A stretch of 64,000 bases of DNA from Arenimonas caeni. GTDB taxonomy: Bacteria; Pseudomonadota; Gammaproteobacteria; Xanthomonadales; Xanthomonadaceae. The position numbers were made by a program, and so were the translations under genes. The notes beneath the pieces are model-generated. The model was given only the letters and a program-made list of their open reading frames with translations, made no database searches and was not told the origin of the DNA. Below, piece by piece: positions 1 to 14,000 of this stretch (position 1 is the stretch's first letter; every line of letters begins with the position of its first letter). The stretch covers positions 62,001 through 126,000 of the forward strand of contig NZ_KZ679086.1 in assembly GCF_003024235.1 (NCBI RefSeq), read 5' to 3'.

Positions 1-432
1 CTGGCCCGCGGCCGCAAGCTCGGCGGCATCCTGGTCGAGCTGCGCGGCGACGCCGCGGGGCCGCTGCAGGTGGTGGTGGGCCTGGGCGTCAACGTCAGCC
101 TGCCGGCATCCGCAGACGCAGAAATCAGCCAGCCCTGGTGCGACCTGGCCAGCCTCATGCCGGCGCCGCCGTCGCGCCAGGCGGTCTGCGTGGCCCTGCT
201 CGATGCGCTGCTGCCGCTGATGGCGCGCTACGAGCGCGACGGGCTGGCGCCCTGGCTCGACGGCTGGCGCCGCTTCGACCTGCTCGCGGGGCATCCCGTG
301 CGCCTGCTTGAGGGCGCGCACGTCATCGACGGCGTCGCGCTGGGCGTGGACGCCGACGGCGCGCTGCGCCTTCGCACCGAAACCGGCGAGCGCCTGTGCC
401 ACGCCGGCGAAGCCAGCCTGCGCGCCGCATGA
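1..432 (+). CDS. birA: Biotin--[acetyl-CoA-carboxylase] ligase BirA, C-terminal part (5' truncated by window edge)
   Basis: The reading frame is already open at base 1. It gives GRKLGGILVEL near its start, the biotin-protein-ligase motif around the adenylate-binding lysine, followed by VVVGLGVNVSLP, the strand after the catalytic core. The last ~50 residues form a small beta-rich domain (LLAGHPVRLLEGAHVIDGVA), as expected for the SH3-like C-terminal domain. BirA attaches biotin to the carrier protein of acetyl-CoA carboxylase. Whether this copy also has the N-terminal DNA-binding domain lies outside the window. The stop overlaps the coaX start by four bases (ATGA), so the two genes are cotranscribed. 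Both products serve cofactor metabolism. Confidence 0.9.
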   Translation: MARGRKLGGILVELRGDAAGPLQVVVGLGVNVSLPASADAEISQPWCDLASLMPAPPSRQAVCVALLDALLPLMARYERDGLAPWLDGWRRFDLLAGHPVRLLEGAHVIDGVALGVDADGALRLRTETGERLCHAGEASLRAA

Positions 433-1181
433 ACTGGCTTCTCGACCTCGGCAATTCCCGGCTCAAGGCCGCCCGCTGGTCGCCTGGCGAGGGGCTGGGC
501 GAGGTGCAGGCCTGGGCCCACGGCGCCAGCGACTTCCCGGCCTGCCTGCAGCCCTGGCTGGCGACGCTGGCGCCGGGCGACACCTGCTGGCTGGCCTCGG
601 TGGCCTCGCCCGAAGTCACGGCTACCGTGGCGGCGCAGCTGGCAGGCGCCGGCCACCCGGCGCGGCGCGCGCGGACGCGGCCGGCGCTGGCGGGCGTGCG
701 CATCGCCTATGCCGAGCCCTCGCGGCTGGGCGTGGACCGTTTCCTGGCCCTGCTGGCGGCGCACGCGCGCGGTCCGGGGCCCTGGCTGCTGGTGTCGGCC
801 GGCAGCGCCCTGACGGTGGACCTGCTCGACGCCGCCGGCCAGCACCGCGGCGGCGTCATCGCGCCCAGCCCGGAACACATGCGCGCCGCGCTGGCGGCGC
901 GCTTCCCGGCCCTGGCCTACGCCGGCGGCGAAGCCCACGCCTTCGCCACCGACACGGCCGACGCGCTCGCCGGCGGCAGCCTGGGCGCCGCGGTGGGCCT
1001 GGTCGAACGCAGCCACCGGGAGGCCACGCGCCTGCTCGGCGTCGCGCCGGCCGTGCTGCTCGGCGGCGGCGGTGCCGAGCGGCTTCGGGAGTTGCTTGAA
1101 ATGGACGTGGTGCCGGCGCCCGCGCTGGTGCTCGAGGGCCTGGCGGTCTACGCGACGCAGGCCGGGAGTGACGACGAATGA
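429..1181 (+). CDS. coaX: Type III pantothenate kinase
   Basis: A 250-residue protein that phosphorylates pantothenate in the first step of coenzyme A synthesis. The N-terminal DLGNSRLKAARW is the ASKHA-fold phosphate loop of type III enzymes. GVDRFLALLAA (around residue 100) and SAGSALTVDLLD (around residue 122) match the conserved G-x-D-R and A-G-[ST]-A-x-T-x-D motifs, and GGVIAPSP follows. Length is typical of the family. The ATG at 429 overlaps the birA stop, and the birA-coaX-SPOR order is common in gammaproteobacteria. No type I or II kinase is visible in this window. Confidence 0.93.
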   Translation: MNWLLDLGNSRLKAARWSPGEGLGEVQAWAHGASDFPACLQPWLATLAPGDTCWLASVASPEVTATVAAQLAGAGHPARRARTRPALAGVRIAYAEPSRLGVDRFLALLAAHARGPGPWLLVSAGSALTVDLLDAAGQHRGGVIAPSPEHMRAALAARFPALAYAGGEAHAFATDTADALAGGSLGAAVGLVERSHREATRLLGVAPAVLLGGGGAERLRELLEMDVVPAPALVLEGLAVYATQAGSDDE

Positions 1182-1834
1182 TGGTGCGTGGCCTGGTGGT
1201 GCTGTTGGCGTGCATGAACCTGGCGGTGGCCCTGTGGTGGGCCCTGCACGAGGTGCCGCGGGTCGCGCCGCCGCCGCCGCTCGACCAGGGCGTGGGCGCC
1301 CTGGTGCTGCTCGGCGAGGCCGAGCCGGCCACGCCGGATGGCGTCGTCGAACTCGCCGGCCTCCCCGCGCCGATGCCCGAGCAGCCGGTCTGCCTCAGCC
1401 TCGGGCCGTTCACGACGCCGGCGCAGCTGCGCGCCGCGGTCAATGCGCTCACGCCGCGGGTGGCGCGCATCCAGTTCCGCGAACTGCCGGCCACCGAACT
1501 GCGCGGCTACCGCGTCTTCCTGCCCGCGGCCGGCAGCCGGGAGCAGGCCCTGGCCACGGCGCGCCAGCTGGCCGCGCGCGGCGTGCGCGATTACTACGTC
1601 GTCACCGCCGGCGAGCAGGAGAACACCGTGTCGCTCGGCCTGTTCCGGGAGCTCGGCAATGCCGAGAAGCGCCGCGACGACCTGCAGGCGCAGGGCTTCC
1701 AGGCCCAGCTCGAGCCGCGCACCGAACAGGCTTCCCAGTGGTGGATCGACCTGGTGGCCGGGCCCGGGTTGGACTGGGCCGCCGCGATCGGCGGCGCCGG
1801 GGGCATCGAGGCGCGCGAAGCCGCCTGCGAGTGA
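1178..1834 (+). CDS. SPOR-domain protein with N-terminal membrane anchor
   Basis: 218 residues. The N-terminus (MMVRGLVVLLACMNLAVAL) is one transmembrane helix without an obvious cleavage site, so the protein is probably anchored in the inner membrane and faces the periplasm. From about residue 70 the sequence follows the SPOR pattern, with a GYRVFLP strand, a helix, RGVRDYYVV, then ENTVSLGLFRELGNAEKR. SPOR domains bind denuded peptidoglycan glycan strands, usually at the septum. The start overlaps coaX by four bases; a second ATG at 1181 is equally possible. Its specific role is unknown; in related genomes an SPOR gene often follows coaX. Confidence 0.8.
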   Translation: MMVRGLVVLLACMNLAVALWWALHEVPRVAPPPPLDQGVGALVLLGEAEPATPDGVVELAGLPAPMPEQPVCLSLGPFTTPAQLRAAVNALTPRVARIQFRELPATELRGYRVFLPAAGSREQALATARQLAARGVRDYYVVTAGEQENTVSLGLFRELGNAEKRRDDLQAQGFQAQLEPRTEQASQWWIDLVAGPGLDWAAAIGGAGGIEAREAACE

Positions 1835-1851
1835 ATCGCCGGACCAGGGGA

Positions 1852-1857
1852 TAGAAT
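1852..1857 (+). promoter_or_regulatory. -10 element (TAGAAT) of the tRNA-Thr promoter
   Basis: TAGAAT ends nine bases before the first base of the tRNA, the right place for a transcription start at or just before the mature 5' end. No good -35 hexamer is seen 16-18 bases upstream. The same TAGAAT/TAGACT hexamer recurs ahead of several genes in this window. Confidence 0.45.
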
Positions 1858-1866
1858 CGCGTCTGC

Positions 1867-1942
1867 GCCGGCTTAGCTCAGCAGGCAGAGCAACCGCCTT
1901 GTAAGCGGTAGGTCCCCGGTTCGATTCCGGGAGCCGGCACCA
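1867..1942 (+). tRNA. tRNA-Thr (anticodon UGU)
   Basis: A 76-base cloverleaf. The acceptor stem pairs GCCGGCT with AGCCGGC, followed by discriminator A and an encoded CCA (1940-1942). The D arm contains AGCTCAGCAGGCAGAGC. The anticodon stem ACCGC/GCGGT encloses the loop CTTGTAA with anticodon TGT at 1900-1902, which reads ACA and other ACN codons. The T arm has GGTTCGATTCC. It lies 32 bases after the SPOR gene and has its own -10 element. Confidence 0.97.
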
Positions 1943-2026
1943 CGCCGGGGCTTGGCTTGTCCGCCCCGATGGGCTCTTATAGCCGCAGGTGCCGCCACAG
2001 GGCGGCGCGGGGAGCCCCGATCGCGG

Positions 2027-8473
<6,447 letters not shown>

Positions 8474-8500
8474 CCACTGGCGGCGCCGCTGGCAGGGCCG

Positions 8501-8506
8501 TAAAGT
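8501..8506 (+). promoter_or_regulatory. Possible -10 element (TAAAGT) ahead of the receiver gene
   Basis: TAAAGT lies 34 bases before the ATG at 8540, the same spacing seen for -10 elements of trpS, the GAF-GGDEF gene and the lipoprotein gene. It suggests the receiver can be transcribed apart from the kinase. There is no convincing -35. Confidence 0.3.
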
Positions 8507-8539
8507 CGGGCTCACGCGCAACACGAGGTGGCATCCGAG

Positions 8540-9007
8540 ATGAACCCGACGCGCCAGCCCATCACCATCCTGATGGCCGATGACGATCCGGACGATCGCC
8601 TGATGACCCAGGAGGCCTTCGCCGAGTGCCGGCTGGGCAACCCGCTGCGCTTCGTCACCGATGGCGAGGAGTTGATGGACTACCTGCGCCGGCGCGGCGA
8701 GTTCGCCGACGAACAGCGCTTCCCGATGCCGGGGCTGATCCTGCTCGACCTGAACATGCCGCGCCGCGACGGCCGCGAGGTGCTGCGCGAGATCAAGTCC
8801 GACCCCGGCCTGCGCGGCATCCCGGTCGTCGTCCTCACCACGTCCAAGGCGGAGGAGGACGTGGTGCGCAGCTACCGCGACGGGGTGAATTCGTTTATCA
8901 CCAAGCCCGTCACGTTTTCCGCCCTGATCGAGGTCGTCCAGGCCCTTGGCAAGTACTGGCTCGAGGTGGTGGACTTGCCGGAGAGCCAGGAGGGGAGCCC
9001 GAAGTGA
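8540..9007 (+). CDS. Single-domain response regulator (Rcp1-like receiver)
   Basis: 155 residues consisting of one receiver domain: acidic pocket ADDDPDDR, phosphoacceptor in LLDLNMPRRDG (Asp70), switch threonines in VVLTTSKAEEDV, and FITKPVT with the conserved lysine. There is no output domain. The D-D-x-x-D-R start and the R-R-x-G-x-F-A/D segment resemble the small receivers paired with bacteriophytochrome kinases, fitting the kinase immediately upstream. The ATG at 8540 has GAGG upstream; a GTG at 8528 would add four residues. Its GTGA overlap with the next gene indicates coupled translation. It probably accepts phosphate from the giant kinase and signals by protein contact. Confidence 0.9.
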   Translation: MNPTRQPITILMADDDPDDRLMTQEAFAECRLGNPLRFVTDGEELMDYLRRRGEFADEQRFPMPGLILLDLNMPRRDGREVLREIKSDPGLRGIPVVVLTTSKAEEDVVRSYRDGVNSFITKPVTFSALIEVVQALGKYWLEVVDLPESQEGSPK

Positions 9008-11433
9008 CCGAAAAGTCGCTGCGCGTCCTGGTCGTCGACGATGACGAGGAGGACTACCTGATCCTCAGGGACCTGCTCGCGGACTATCCGCAGGGTCGGT
9101 TCGAGATGAGCTGGGTCGGCACCCTGGCCGAGGGCGCCGAGGCCCTGCGCGCCGGCCTGCACGATGTCTACCTGGTGGACTACCAGCTGGGTCCCGACAA
9201 CGGCATGGAACTGGTGCGCCAGGCGGTGGCCGAGCAGAGCGCGCACCGGCCGGTGATCATGCTCACCGGCCAGGGCAATCCCGACGTCGATCGCGAGGCG
9301 CTGGCGGCCGGCGCATCGGACTACCTGGTCAAGGGCAACATCGACGCCGAGAAGCTGGCCCGCGCGCTTCGCTACGCGGCCGAGCGCGCGCGCCAGATGC
9401 AGCAGATCGAGGACGGCAAGCGCCGCTATCGGCTGCTTTTCGAGCTCAATCCCTTCCCGACCTGGGTCTACGACGCGCGCACGCTGCGCATCGTCGCCGC
9501 CAACGACGCCATGGTCGACAGCTACGGCTACAGTCGCGAGGAACTGCAGTCCATGTCCGTGCTCGACATCCGCGATCCGGCGGAGGCCGGGCGGCTGGAG
9601 GCCTTCCTGGCCGACTGGGGCGATCGCTCGGGCAATGCCGGCGTCTGGCGGCACCGGCGCAAGGATGGCAGCCCGCTGTGGATGGACATCAACACGCACT
9701 CGGTCGAGATCGACGGCGAGCGCTGCCGGATGGTGATCGGCCACGACATCACCGCGCACCGGGCCGCGCAGGAAAAGCTGCTGCTGCTCGAGCGCGCGGT
9801 CGAGTCGAGCATGAACGGCATCATCATCGCCGACGCGCAGGCACCGGACATGCCGGTGATCTACGTCAACCCGGCCTTCGAGGAGCTCACCGGCTATCCG
9901 GGCGACGAGGTGCTGGGCCGCAACTGCCGCTTCCTGCAGGGCGAGGACACCAACCAGCCGGAGCTGGAGATCCTGCGCCGCTCGCTGCGCGAGGCCAGCG
10001 ACTGCAACGTCATCCTGCGCAACTACCAGCGCGGCGGCGACCTGTTCTGGAACCACCTGTTCATCTCCCCGGTGCGCGACGAGTCGGGCACCGTGACCCA
10101 TTTCGTCGGCATCCAGAACGACCTCACCGAGCGTCGCCAGGTGGAGGCCGAGCTGGCCTACGCGGCCAACCACGACCCGGTGACCGGCCTGCCGCGCTAC
10201 CCGATCCTGGAGACCGCCCTTGCCGGCCTGCTGCACGATGAAGGCACCGTGGTCTCGCTGCTGTTCATTGACCTGGACCGCTTCCACACGGTCAACGAAA
10301 CCATGGGCCACGTGATCGGAGACGAGGCCCTGCGCATCGTCGCCAACCGCATGTGCGGGGTGCTGGGCGGGCCCGGCTACCTGTCGCGCTTCGCCGGCGA
10401 CGAGTTCGTCGCCCTCGTGCCCGGGCTGCCGCGGCAGGAGGTCCTGGACGTCGCCCGGCGCCTGCGCGAGGCCGTGGCCCAGCCGATCGAGGGCGACGGC
10501 TGGAGCCTGTTCCTCACCGCCAGCATCGGCATCGCGCGCTCGCCCGAACACGGGGACAGCGGCACCGACCTGCTGCGCCGGGCCGAAGCCGCCATGACCC
10601 GCGCCAAGCGCATGGGCCGCGACGAGGCCTGCGAGTTCTCGGCCGTGCAGATGCAGGAGCTGGAGGATCGCCTGGTGCTGGGTGCGCGCCTGCGCGAGGC
10701 AGCCGGCCGGGGCGAGCTGCAGCTGCACTACCAGCCCCAGCTCGACGCCCGCACCCGCCGCATCACCGGCTTCGAGGCGCTGCTGCGCTGGAACAGCCCG
10801 GAGCTGGGTTCGGTGCCGCCCGGTCGCTTCATCCCGATCGCCGAATCGCTGGGCCTGATGCCCGAGCTGGGCCTGTGGGTGCTCGACGAGGCCTGCCGCC
10901 AGCTGCGCGCCTGGCGCGACCAGGGCCGCGAGGGGTTCACCGTGGCGGTGAACTTCTCGGCCCACCAGCTGCAGCGGCCAGACGTGGTGCAGCGCGTGCA
11001 GGAAGCGCTTGGGAAACACGGCGTGCCCGGCTCGATGCTCGAGATCGAACTCACGGAAAGTTCGCTGATGGAGAACGTCGATCGCGTCCAGGTCCGGCTG
11101 GCCGAACTCAAGGCGCTGGGCGTGTCGCTGTCGCTCGATGACTTCGGTACGGGCTATTCGAGCCTCGCCTACCTCAAGCAGTTTTCGCTCGACAAGCTCA
11201 AGATCGACCGCAGTTTCGTCACCGACCTGCCCGGCGACGGCGCCGACGTCGCCATCGCCCGCACCATCGTCGCGGTGGGTCACGAGCTGCACATGGTGGT
11301 GGCCGCCGAGGGCGTGGAGACGGCCGAGCAGGCCGATTTCCTGCGCGAAATAGGCTGCGACGAGCTGCAGGGTTACCACTTCGGCCGCCCGGCGCCGGCG
11401 TCCGAGGTCGAGGCCCGCTTCCCGCGCGACTGA
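9004..11433 (+). CDS. REC-PAS-LOV-GGDEF-EAL c-di-GMP signalling protein
   Basis: 809 residues starting at a GTG that overlaps the previous stop and follows AGGAGG. Residues 1-120 are a receiver with Asp59 in VYLVDYQLGPDNG. A PAS follows (~132-258), then a second PAS (~260-378) carrying the full LOV signature GRNCRFLQG with Cys308, the residue that forms the flavin adduct in blue-light receptors, plus N-P-A-F-E, N-Y-Q-R and F-W-N-H. The GGDEF domain (~386-545) reads AGDEF (464-468), a tolerated variant, and lacks an RxxD inhibitory site. The EAL domain (~560-805) has FEALLRW (Glu591), NFSAHQ, ELTES, DDFGTGYSSL, KLKIDR and AEGVE, so phosphodiesterase residues look intact. It likely degrades or makes c-di-GMP under joint control of phosphorylation and light or redox state. 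Net activity cannot be read from sequence. Confidence 0.9.
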   Translation: MTEKSLRVLVVDDDEEDYLILRDLLADYPQGRFEMSWVGTLAEGAEALRAGLHDVYLVDYQLGPDNGMELVRQAVAEQSAHRPVIMLTGQGNPDVDREALAAGASDYLVKGNIDAEKLARALRYAAERARQMQQIEDGKRRYRLLFELNPFPTWVYDARTLRIVAANDAMVDSYGYSREELQSMSVLDIRDPAEAGRLEAFLADWGDRSGNAGVWRHRRKDGSPLWMDINTHSVEIDGERCRMVIGHDITAHRAAQEKLLLLERAVESSMNGIIIADAQAPDMPVIYVNPAFEELTGYPGDEVLGRNCRFLQGEDTNQPELEILRRSLREASDCNVILRNYQRGGDLFWNHLFISPVRDESGTVTHFVGIQNDLTERRQVEAELAYAANHDPVTGLPRYPILETALAGLLHDEGTVVSLLFIDLDRFHTVNETMGHVIGDEALRIVANRMCGVLGGPGYLSRFAGDEFVALVPGLPRQEVLDVARRLREAVAQPIEGDGWSLFLTASIGIARSPEHGDSGTDLLRRAEAAMTRAKRMGRDEACEFSAVQMQELEDRLVLGARLREAAGRGELQLHYQPQLDARTRRITGFEALLRWNSPELGSVPPGRFIPIAESLGLMPELGLWVLDEACRQLRAWRDQGREGFTVAVNFSAHQLQRPDVVQRVQEALGKHGVPGSMLEIELTESSLMENVDRVQVRLAELKALGVSLSLDDFGTGYSSLAYLKQFSLDKLKIDRSFVTDLPGDGADVAIARTIVAVGHELHMVVAAEGVETAEQADFLREIGCDELQGYHFGRPAPASEVEARFPRD

Positions 11434-11505
11434 GTCGGCCGAGGTGGTCAGTGCGGGCCCGGCGGGATTATCCTGCGCTTCCCCGTTCCACCAGGAGCCG
11501 ACGCC

Positions 11506-11901
11506 ATGCGCCGCTTCGTTCCGATGTTCCTTCTCGCCGCCGCGCTCGCGCCTTCGCTTGCCCTGGCCGGCCGGCCGGCCGTGTCGCCGGCCGTCGTGGC
11601 CGAGATCCTCGAGCGTCCCGACGCGCCCCTGCTGCTGGATGTGCGCACGCCCGAGGAGTTCGCCAAGGGCCACCTGCCCGGCGCCGTGCTGATCCCGCAC
11701 GACCAGCTTGCCAGCCGCCTGGCCGAACTCGAGGGCAAGCCCTGGGTGCTCATCTACTGCCGCAGCGGCCGCCGCGCCGATGCCGCCCAGGAAGTGCTCG
11801 AGCACGCCGGCATCGAGGTGCGCCAGATCGAAGGCAGCTGGCTGCGCTGGGAGGCCGAGGAGCGCCCGGTGGCGCTGCCGGCCGCGGAGGCCGCCCGATG
11901 A
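11506..11901 (+). CDS. Exported rhodanese-domain protein
   Basis: 131 residues. MRRFVPMFLLAAALAPSLALA is a clear signal peptide, so the product is periplasmic. The single rhodanese domain has LLLDVRTPEEFAKGHLPGA and the active-site loop IYCRSGRRA, with the nucleophilic cysteine that carries persulfide in this family. Single-domain periplasmic rhodaneses are thought to handle sulfane sulfur or act as redox proteins; the substrate is unknown here. An AGGAG lies before the ATG. The stop overlaps the arginase start by four bases. Confidence 0.88.
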   Translation: MRRFVPMFLLAAALAPSLALAGRPAVSPAVVAEILERPDAPLLLDVRTPEEFAKGHLPGAVLIPHDQLASRLAELEGKPWVLIYCRSGRRADAAQEVLEHAGIEVRQIEGSWLRWEAEERPVALPAAEAAR

Positions 11902-12818
11902 GCCTTTCGCGCACGCTCGCCCTTATCGGTGCGCCGACCGACATCGGCGCCGGCCATCGCGGCGCGGTGATGGGCCCGGAGGCCCTGCGCGTCGCCGGCC
12001 TGGGCGAAGCCCTGCGCGAGCGCGGCCTGGAGGTCATCGACACCGGCAACCTCAGCGGCCCGGCCAATCCCTGGCAGCCGCCGGTCGACGGCTACCGGCA
12101 CCTGCCGCAGGTGGTGGCCTGGAACCAGCTGGTGATGGACGCCGTGCGTACCCAGCTGCAGGCCGGCCGGCTGTCGGTACTGATGGGCGGCGACCACTGC
12201 CTGGGCTTGGGCAGCATCACCGCGGTGGCGCGCCACTGCCGCGACACCGGCCGCAAGCTCCGGGTGATCTGGCTCGATGCCCATGCCGACTTCAACACCA
12301 GCGACGTGACGCCGTCCGGCAACGTGCACGGCATGCCGGTGGCCTGCCTGTGCGGGCTGGGGCCGAAGGAACTGACCCACCTGGGCGGCAGCTCGCCGGC
12401 GATCGTTCCGGCCGAGATCCGCCAGATCGGCATCCGTTCGGTCGACCAGGGCGAAAAGCGCCTGGTGAAGGAATACGGGCTGGACATCTACGACATGCGC
12501 TACATCGACGAGATCGGCATGAAGCGCGCAATGGAGGAGGCGCTCGAGGGCATCGACGCCGACACCCACGTGCACGTGAGCTTCGACGTCGATTTCCTCG
12601 ACCCTTCGATCGCCCCGGGCGTGGGCACCACCGTGCCGGGTGGCCCGAACTACCGCGAGGCCCAGCTGGTGATGGAGATGATCGCCGACACCGGCCGGCT
12701 CGGTTCGCTCGACATCGTCGAGCTCAACCCGGCCTTCGACGACCACAACCGCACCGGGAAGCTGGCCGTGGACCTGGTCGAGAGCCTGTTCGGCAAGTCC
12801 ACCCTGATGCGCGACTGA
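11898..12818 (+). CDS. rocF: Arginase
   Basis: 306 residues of the ureohydrolase family. Manganese-binding motifs are all present: GGDHCLGLGS (~residue 97), DAHADFN (~125) and SFDVDFLDP (~230), followed by APGVGTTVPGG. The C-terminal ELNPAFDDHNRTGKLAVDLV and overall length fit arginase rather than agmatinase, so the likely reaction is arginine to ornithine plus urea. The ATG at 11898 overlaps the rhodanese stop, so the two are translated together, though no functional link is known. Assignment between arginase and a related guanidino hydrolase is by motif only. Confidence 0.87.
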   Translation: MSLSRTLALIGAPTDIGAGHRGAVMGPEALRVAGLGEALRERGLEVIDTGNLSGPANPWQPPVDGYRHLPQVVAWNQLVMDAVRTQLQAGRLSVLMGGDHCLGLGSITAVARHCRDTGRKLRVIWLDAHADFNTSDVTPSGNVHGMPVACLCGLGPKELTHLGGSSPAIVPAEIRQIGIRSVDQGEKRLVKEYGLDIYDMRYIDEIGMKRAMEEALEGIDADTHVHVSFDVDFLDPSIAPGVGTTVPGGPNYREAQLVMEMIADTGRLGSLDIVELNPAFDDHNRTGKLAVDLVESLFGKSTLMRD

Positions 12819-12863
12819 ACCCCGGCGGGGTGGTGAAACCGGCGTGAAAACAGCTTCGGTTCA

Positions 12864-12891
12864 TTGACAGGACGGGGGCCGCGATTAGACT
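12864..12891 (+). promoter_or_regulatory. Sigma-70 promoter of the entericidin-like gene
   Basis: TTGACA (12864-12869), a perfect -35, is followed after 16 bases by TAGACT (12886-12891). The start codon is 27 bases beyond. This is one of the clearest -35/-10 pairs in the window and suggests strong constitutive expression. Confidence 0.7.
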
Positions 12892-12918
12892 CGTGCCACC
12901 CCCAAGCAGGAGCGCCCC

Positions 12919-13068
12919 ATGACCCGAGTCCATTCGTTCAAGTTCGTGCTGCTTGCGCTGGTCGCCGCGTTCGCCCTCTCGGGCTGCAACACGATCCAGG
13001 GCTTCGGCAAGGACGTGAAGAAGGCGGGCGGCGAGCTGGAAGAGGCCGCCGAGAAAGCCAAGAACTGA
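12919..13068 (+). CDS. Entericidin A/B-family small lipoprotein
   Basis: A 49-residue protein missed by length filters. MTRVHSFKFVLLALVAAFALSGC is a lipoprotein signal peptide ending in the lipobox LSGC. The mature part, CNTIQGFGKDVKKAGGELEEAAEKAKN, has the entericidin pattern C-N-T-x-x-G-x-G-x-D-x-x-x-x-G followed by an amphipathic helix. Entericidins are small cell-envelope lipoproteins, described as an antidote/toxin pair in enteric bacteria and widely present as single stress-associated copies elsewhere. It has its own strong promoter and terminator, so it is a monocistronic unit. AGGAG precedes the ATG. Confidence 0.85.
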   Translation: MTRVHSFKFVLLALVAAFALSGCNTIQGFGKDVKKAGGELEEAAEKAKN

Positions 13069-13091
13069 TCCCGCCGGCAGGCGGCGGCGAA

Positions 13092-13124
13092 GGGCCGGGC
13101 GGCGACGCCCGGCCCTTTGCGTTT
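13092..13124 (+). terminator. Rho-independent terminator of the entericidin-like gene
   Basis: A perfect 10-bp stem, GGGCCGGGCG (13092-13101) with CGCCCGGCCC (13106-13115), closed by a GCGA tetraloop and followed by TTTGCGTTT. It sits between two converging genes and may work in both directions. Confidence 0.8.
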
Positions 13125-13126
13125 GC

Positions 13127-13894
13127 TCAGCGCGGATCGGGCACGAAGCCGACCGGGAAGGCCTCCGGCTCGTGCCGGTGCCAGGGCCGGCGGCCGGGCA
13201 GCACGCCGCGCGCCACCAGCGCCTCGTGGCTGTCGTAATACAGCGACACCACGCTCTCGGGCCGCATTGAGGCACGCTCGAAGCGGGTGAGCGTGGCGGC
13301 GTCCCGGCGGCGTTCGCCGTGGCCGGTGCCCAGCTGCTGGCGTGCCGGTCCCGCGGCATGGCGCTCGCGCTCCATCGCGGGCGCGGCATCGGCCGCTCCG
13401 GCCGGCTTCGATTGCGCGATCGGTGCCGGCGGCGGCAGGGGTCGGTGCTGGCGCTCGCGGAAGGCGGCCACGCCGATCACGCCGACGTTGCCGGGCCGGC
13501 CGGTGCGGGCGGCGTAACTGTCGGGCAGGTCGGTGAAGTGGAAGCCGGCGACCTCCGACAGGCTCTTGCGCCAGCCGGCCACTTCCAGCGACTGCCAGGG
13601 TTCGAGCACGTAGCCGGCCTGGCCGGTGCCGGCGGTCTCGCCGCTGATCACGTTCACGCCATCGACCGAAACCACCGCCAGCACGCGCTGGCCGGTCAGG
13701 TTCTGCAGGCGCAGGGCATAGCGGTGGCCGGGCCGCCCCTCGATCCACTGTTTGCCGCGGTGCGGGTGCCGGACCAGGGTTTCGTGGCGGTCGAGGTCGA
13801 CCACATGCACGTCCACCAGCACGTCGGCGCGGGCGCAGCCGGTCGGGGCGAGCAGGGCGGACAGGGCGATCAGCAGGGTGGCAAGGCGTTTCAT
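13127..13894 (-). CDS. Conserved exported protein of unknown function
   Basis: 255 residues from the ATG at 13894, which has GGAG upstream. The N-terminus MKRLATLLIALSALLAPTGCARA is a signal peptide, cleaved either after ARA or, less typically, at the PTGC cysteine. The mature N-terminal half is rich in beta strands (LVDVHVVDLD, HRYALRLQNLTGQRVLAVVSVDGVNVISGETA, YVLEPWQSLEVAGWRKS). The second half is a proline/alanine-rich linker and a C-terminal LGTGHGERR...VSLYYDSHEALVARGVLP segment. Similar proteins are widespread in Proteobacteria but, to my knowledge, have no assigned role. It is convergent with the lipoprotein gene and divergent from trpS. Confidence 0.8.
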   Translation of the reverse strand: MKRLATLLIALSALLAPTGCARADVLVDVHVVDLDRHETLVRHPHRGKQWIEGRPGHRYALRLQNLTGQRVLAVVSVDGVNVISGETAGTGQAGYVLEPWQSLEVAGWRKSLSEVAGFHFTDLPDSYAARTGRPGNVGVIGVAAFRERQHRPLPPPAPIAQSKPAGAADAAPAMERERHAAGPARQQLGTGHGERRRDAATLTRFERASMRPESVVSLYYDSHEALVARGVLPGRRPWHRHEPEAFPVGFVPDPR

Positions 13895-13966
13895 GGCGGG
13901 CTCCGCGGGTTGGGTCATGCAATGCAACGTTCGCCTGCGGTTGGCGGGGTTGGGCCGCCGAGACGG

Positions 13967-13972
13967 TAAACT
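13967..13972 (+). promoter_or_regulatory. Possible -10 element (TAAACT) of trpS
   Basis: TAAACT is 34 bases upstream of the trpS ATG, the same spacing seen for other genes in this window. TTGGCG upstream is too distant (20 bases) for a canonical -35. Confidence 0.35.
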
Positions 13973-14000
13973 GGGCGGGTTTCCCTGGCAGGTCCCTTGC

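Noticed and set aside
1952-2026. TTG start of the giant kinase just after the tRNA
   Set aside because: The extra 25 residues are Arg/Pro-rich, and the ATG at 2027 has a better SD and is followed directly by a normal cytoplasmic N-terminus and membrane helix.
8872-11805. A 977-residue minus-strand open frame opposite the LOV-GGDEF-EAL gene
   Set aside because: Same shadow pattern; it also runs through the rhodanese gene's start.
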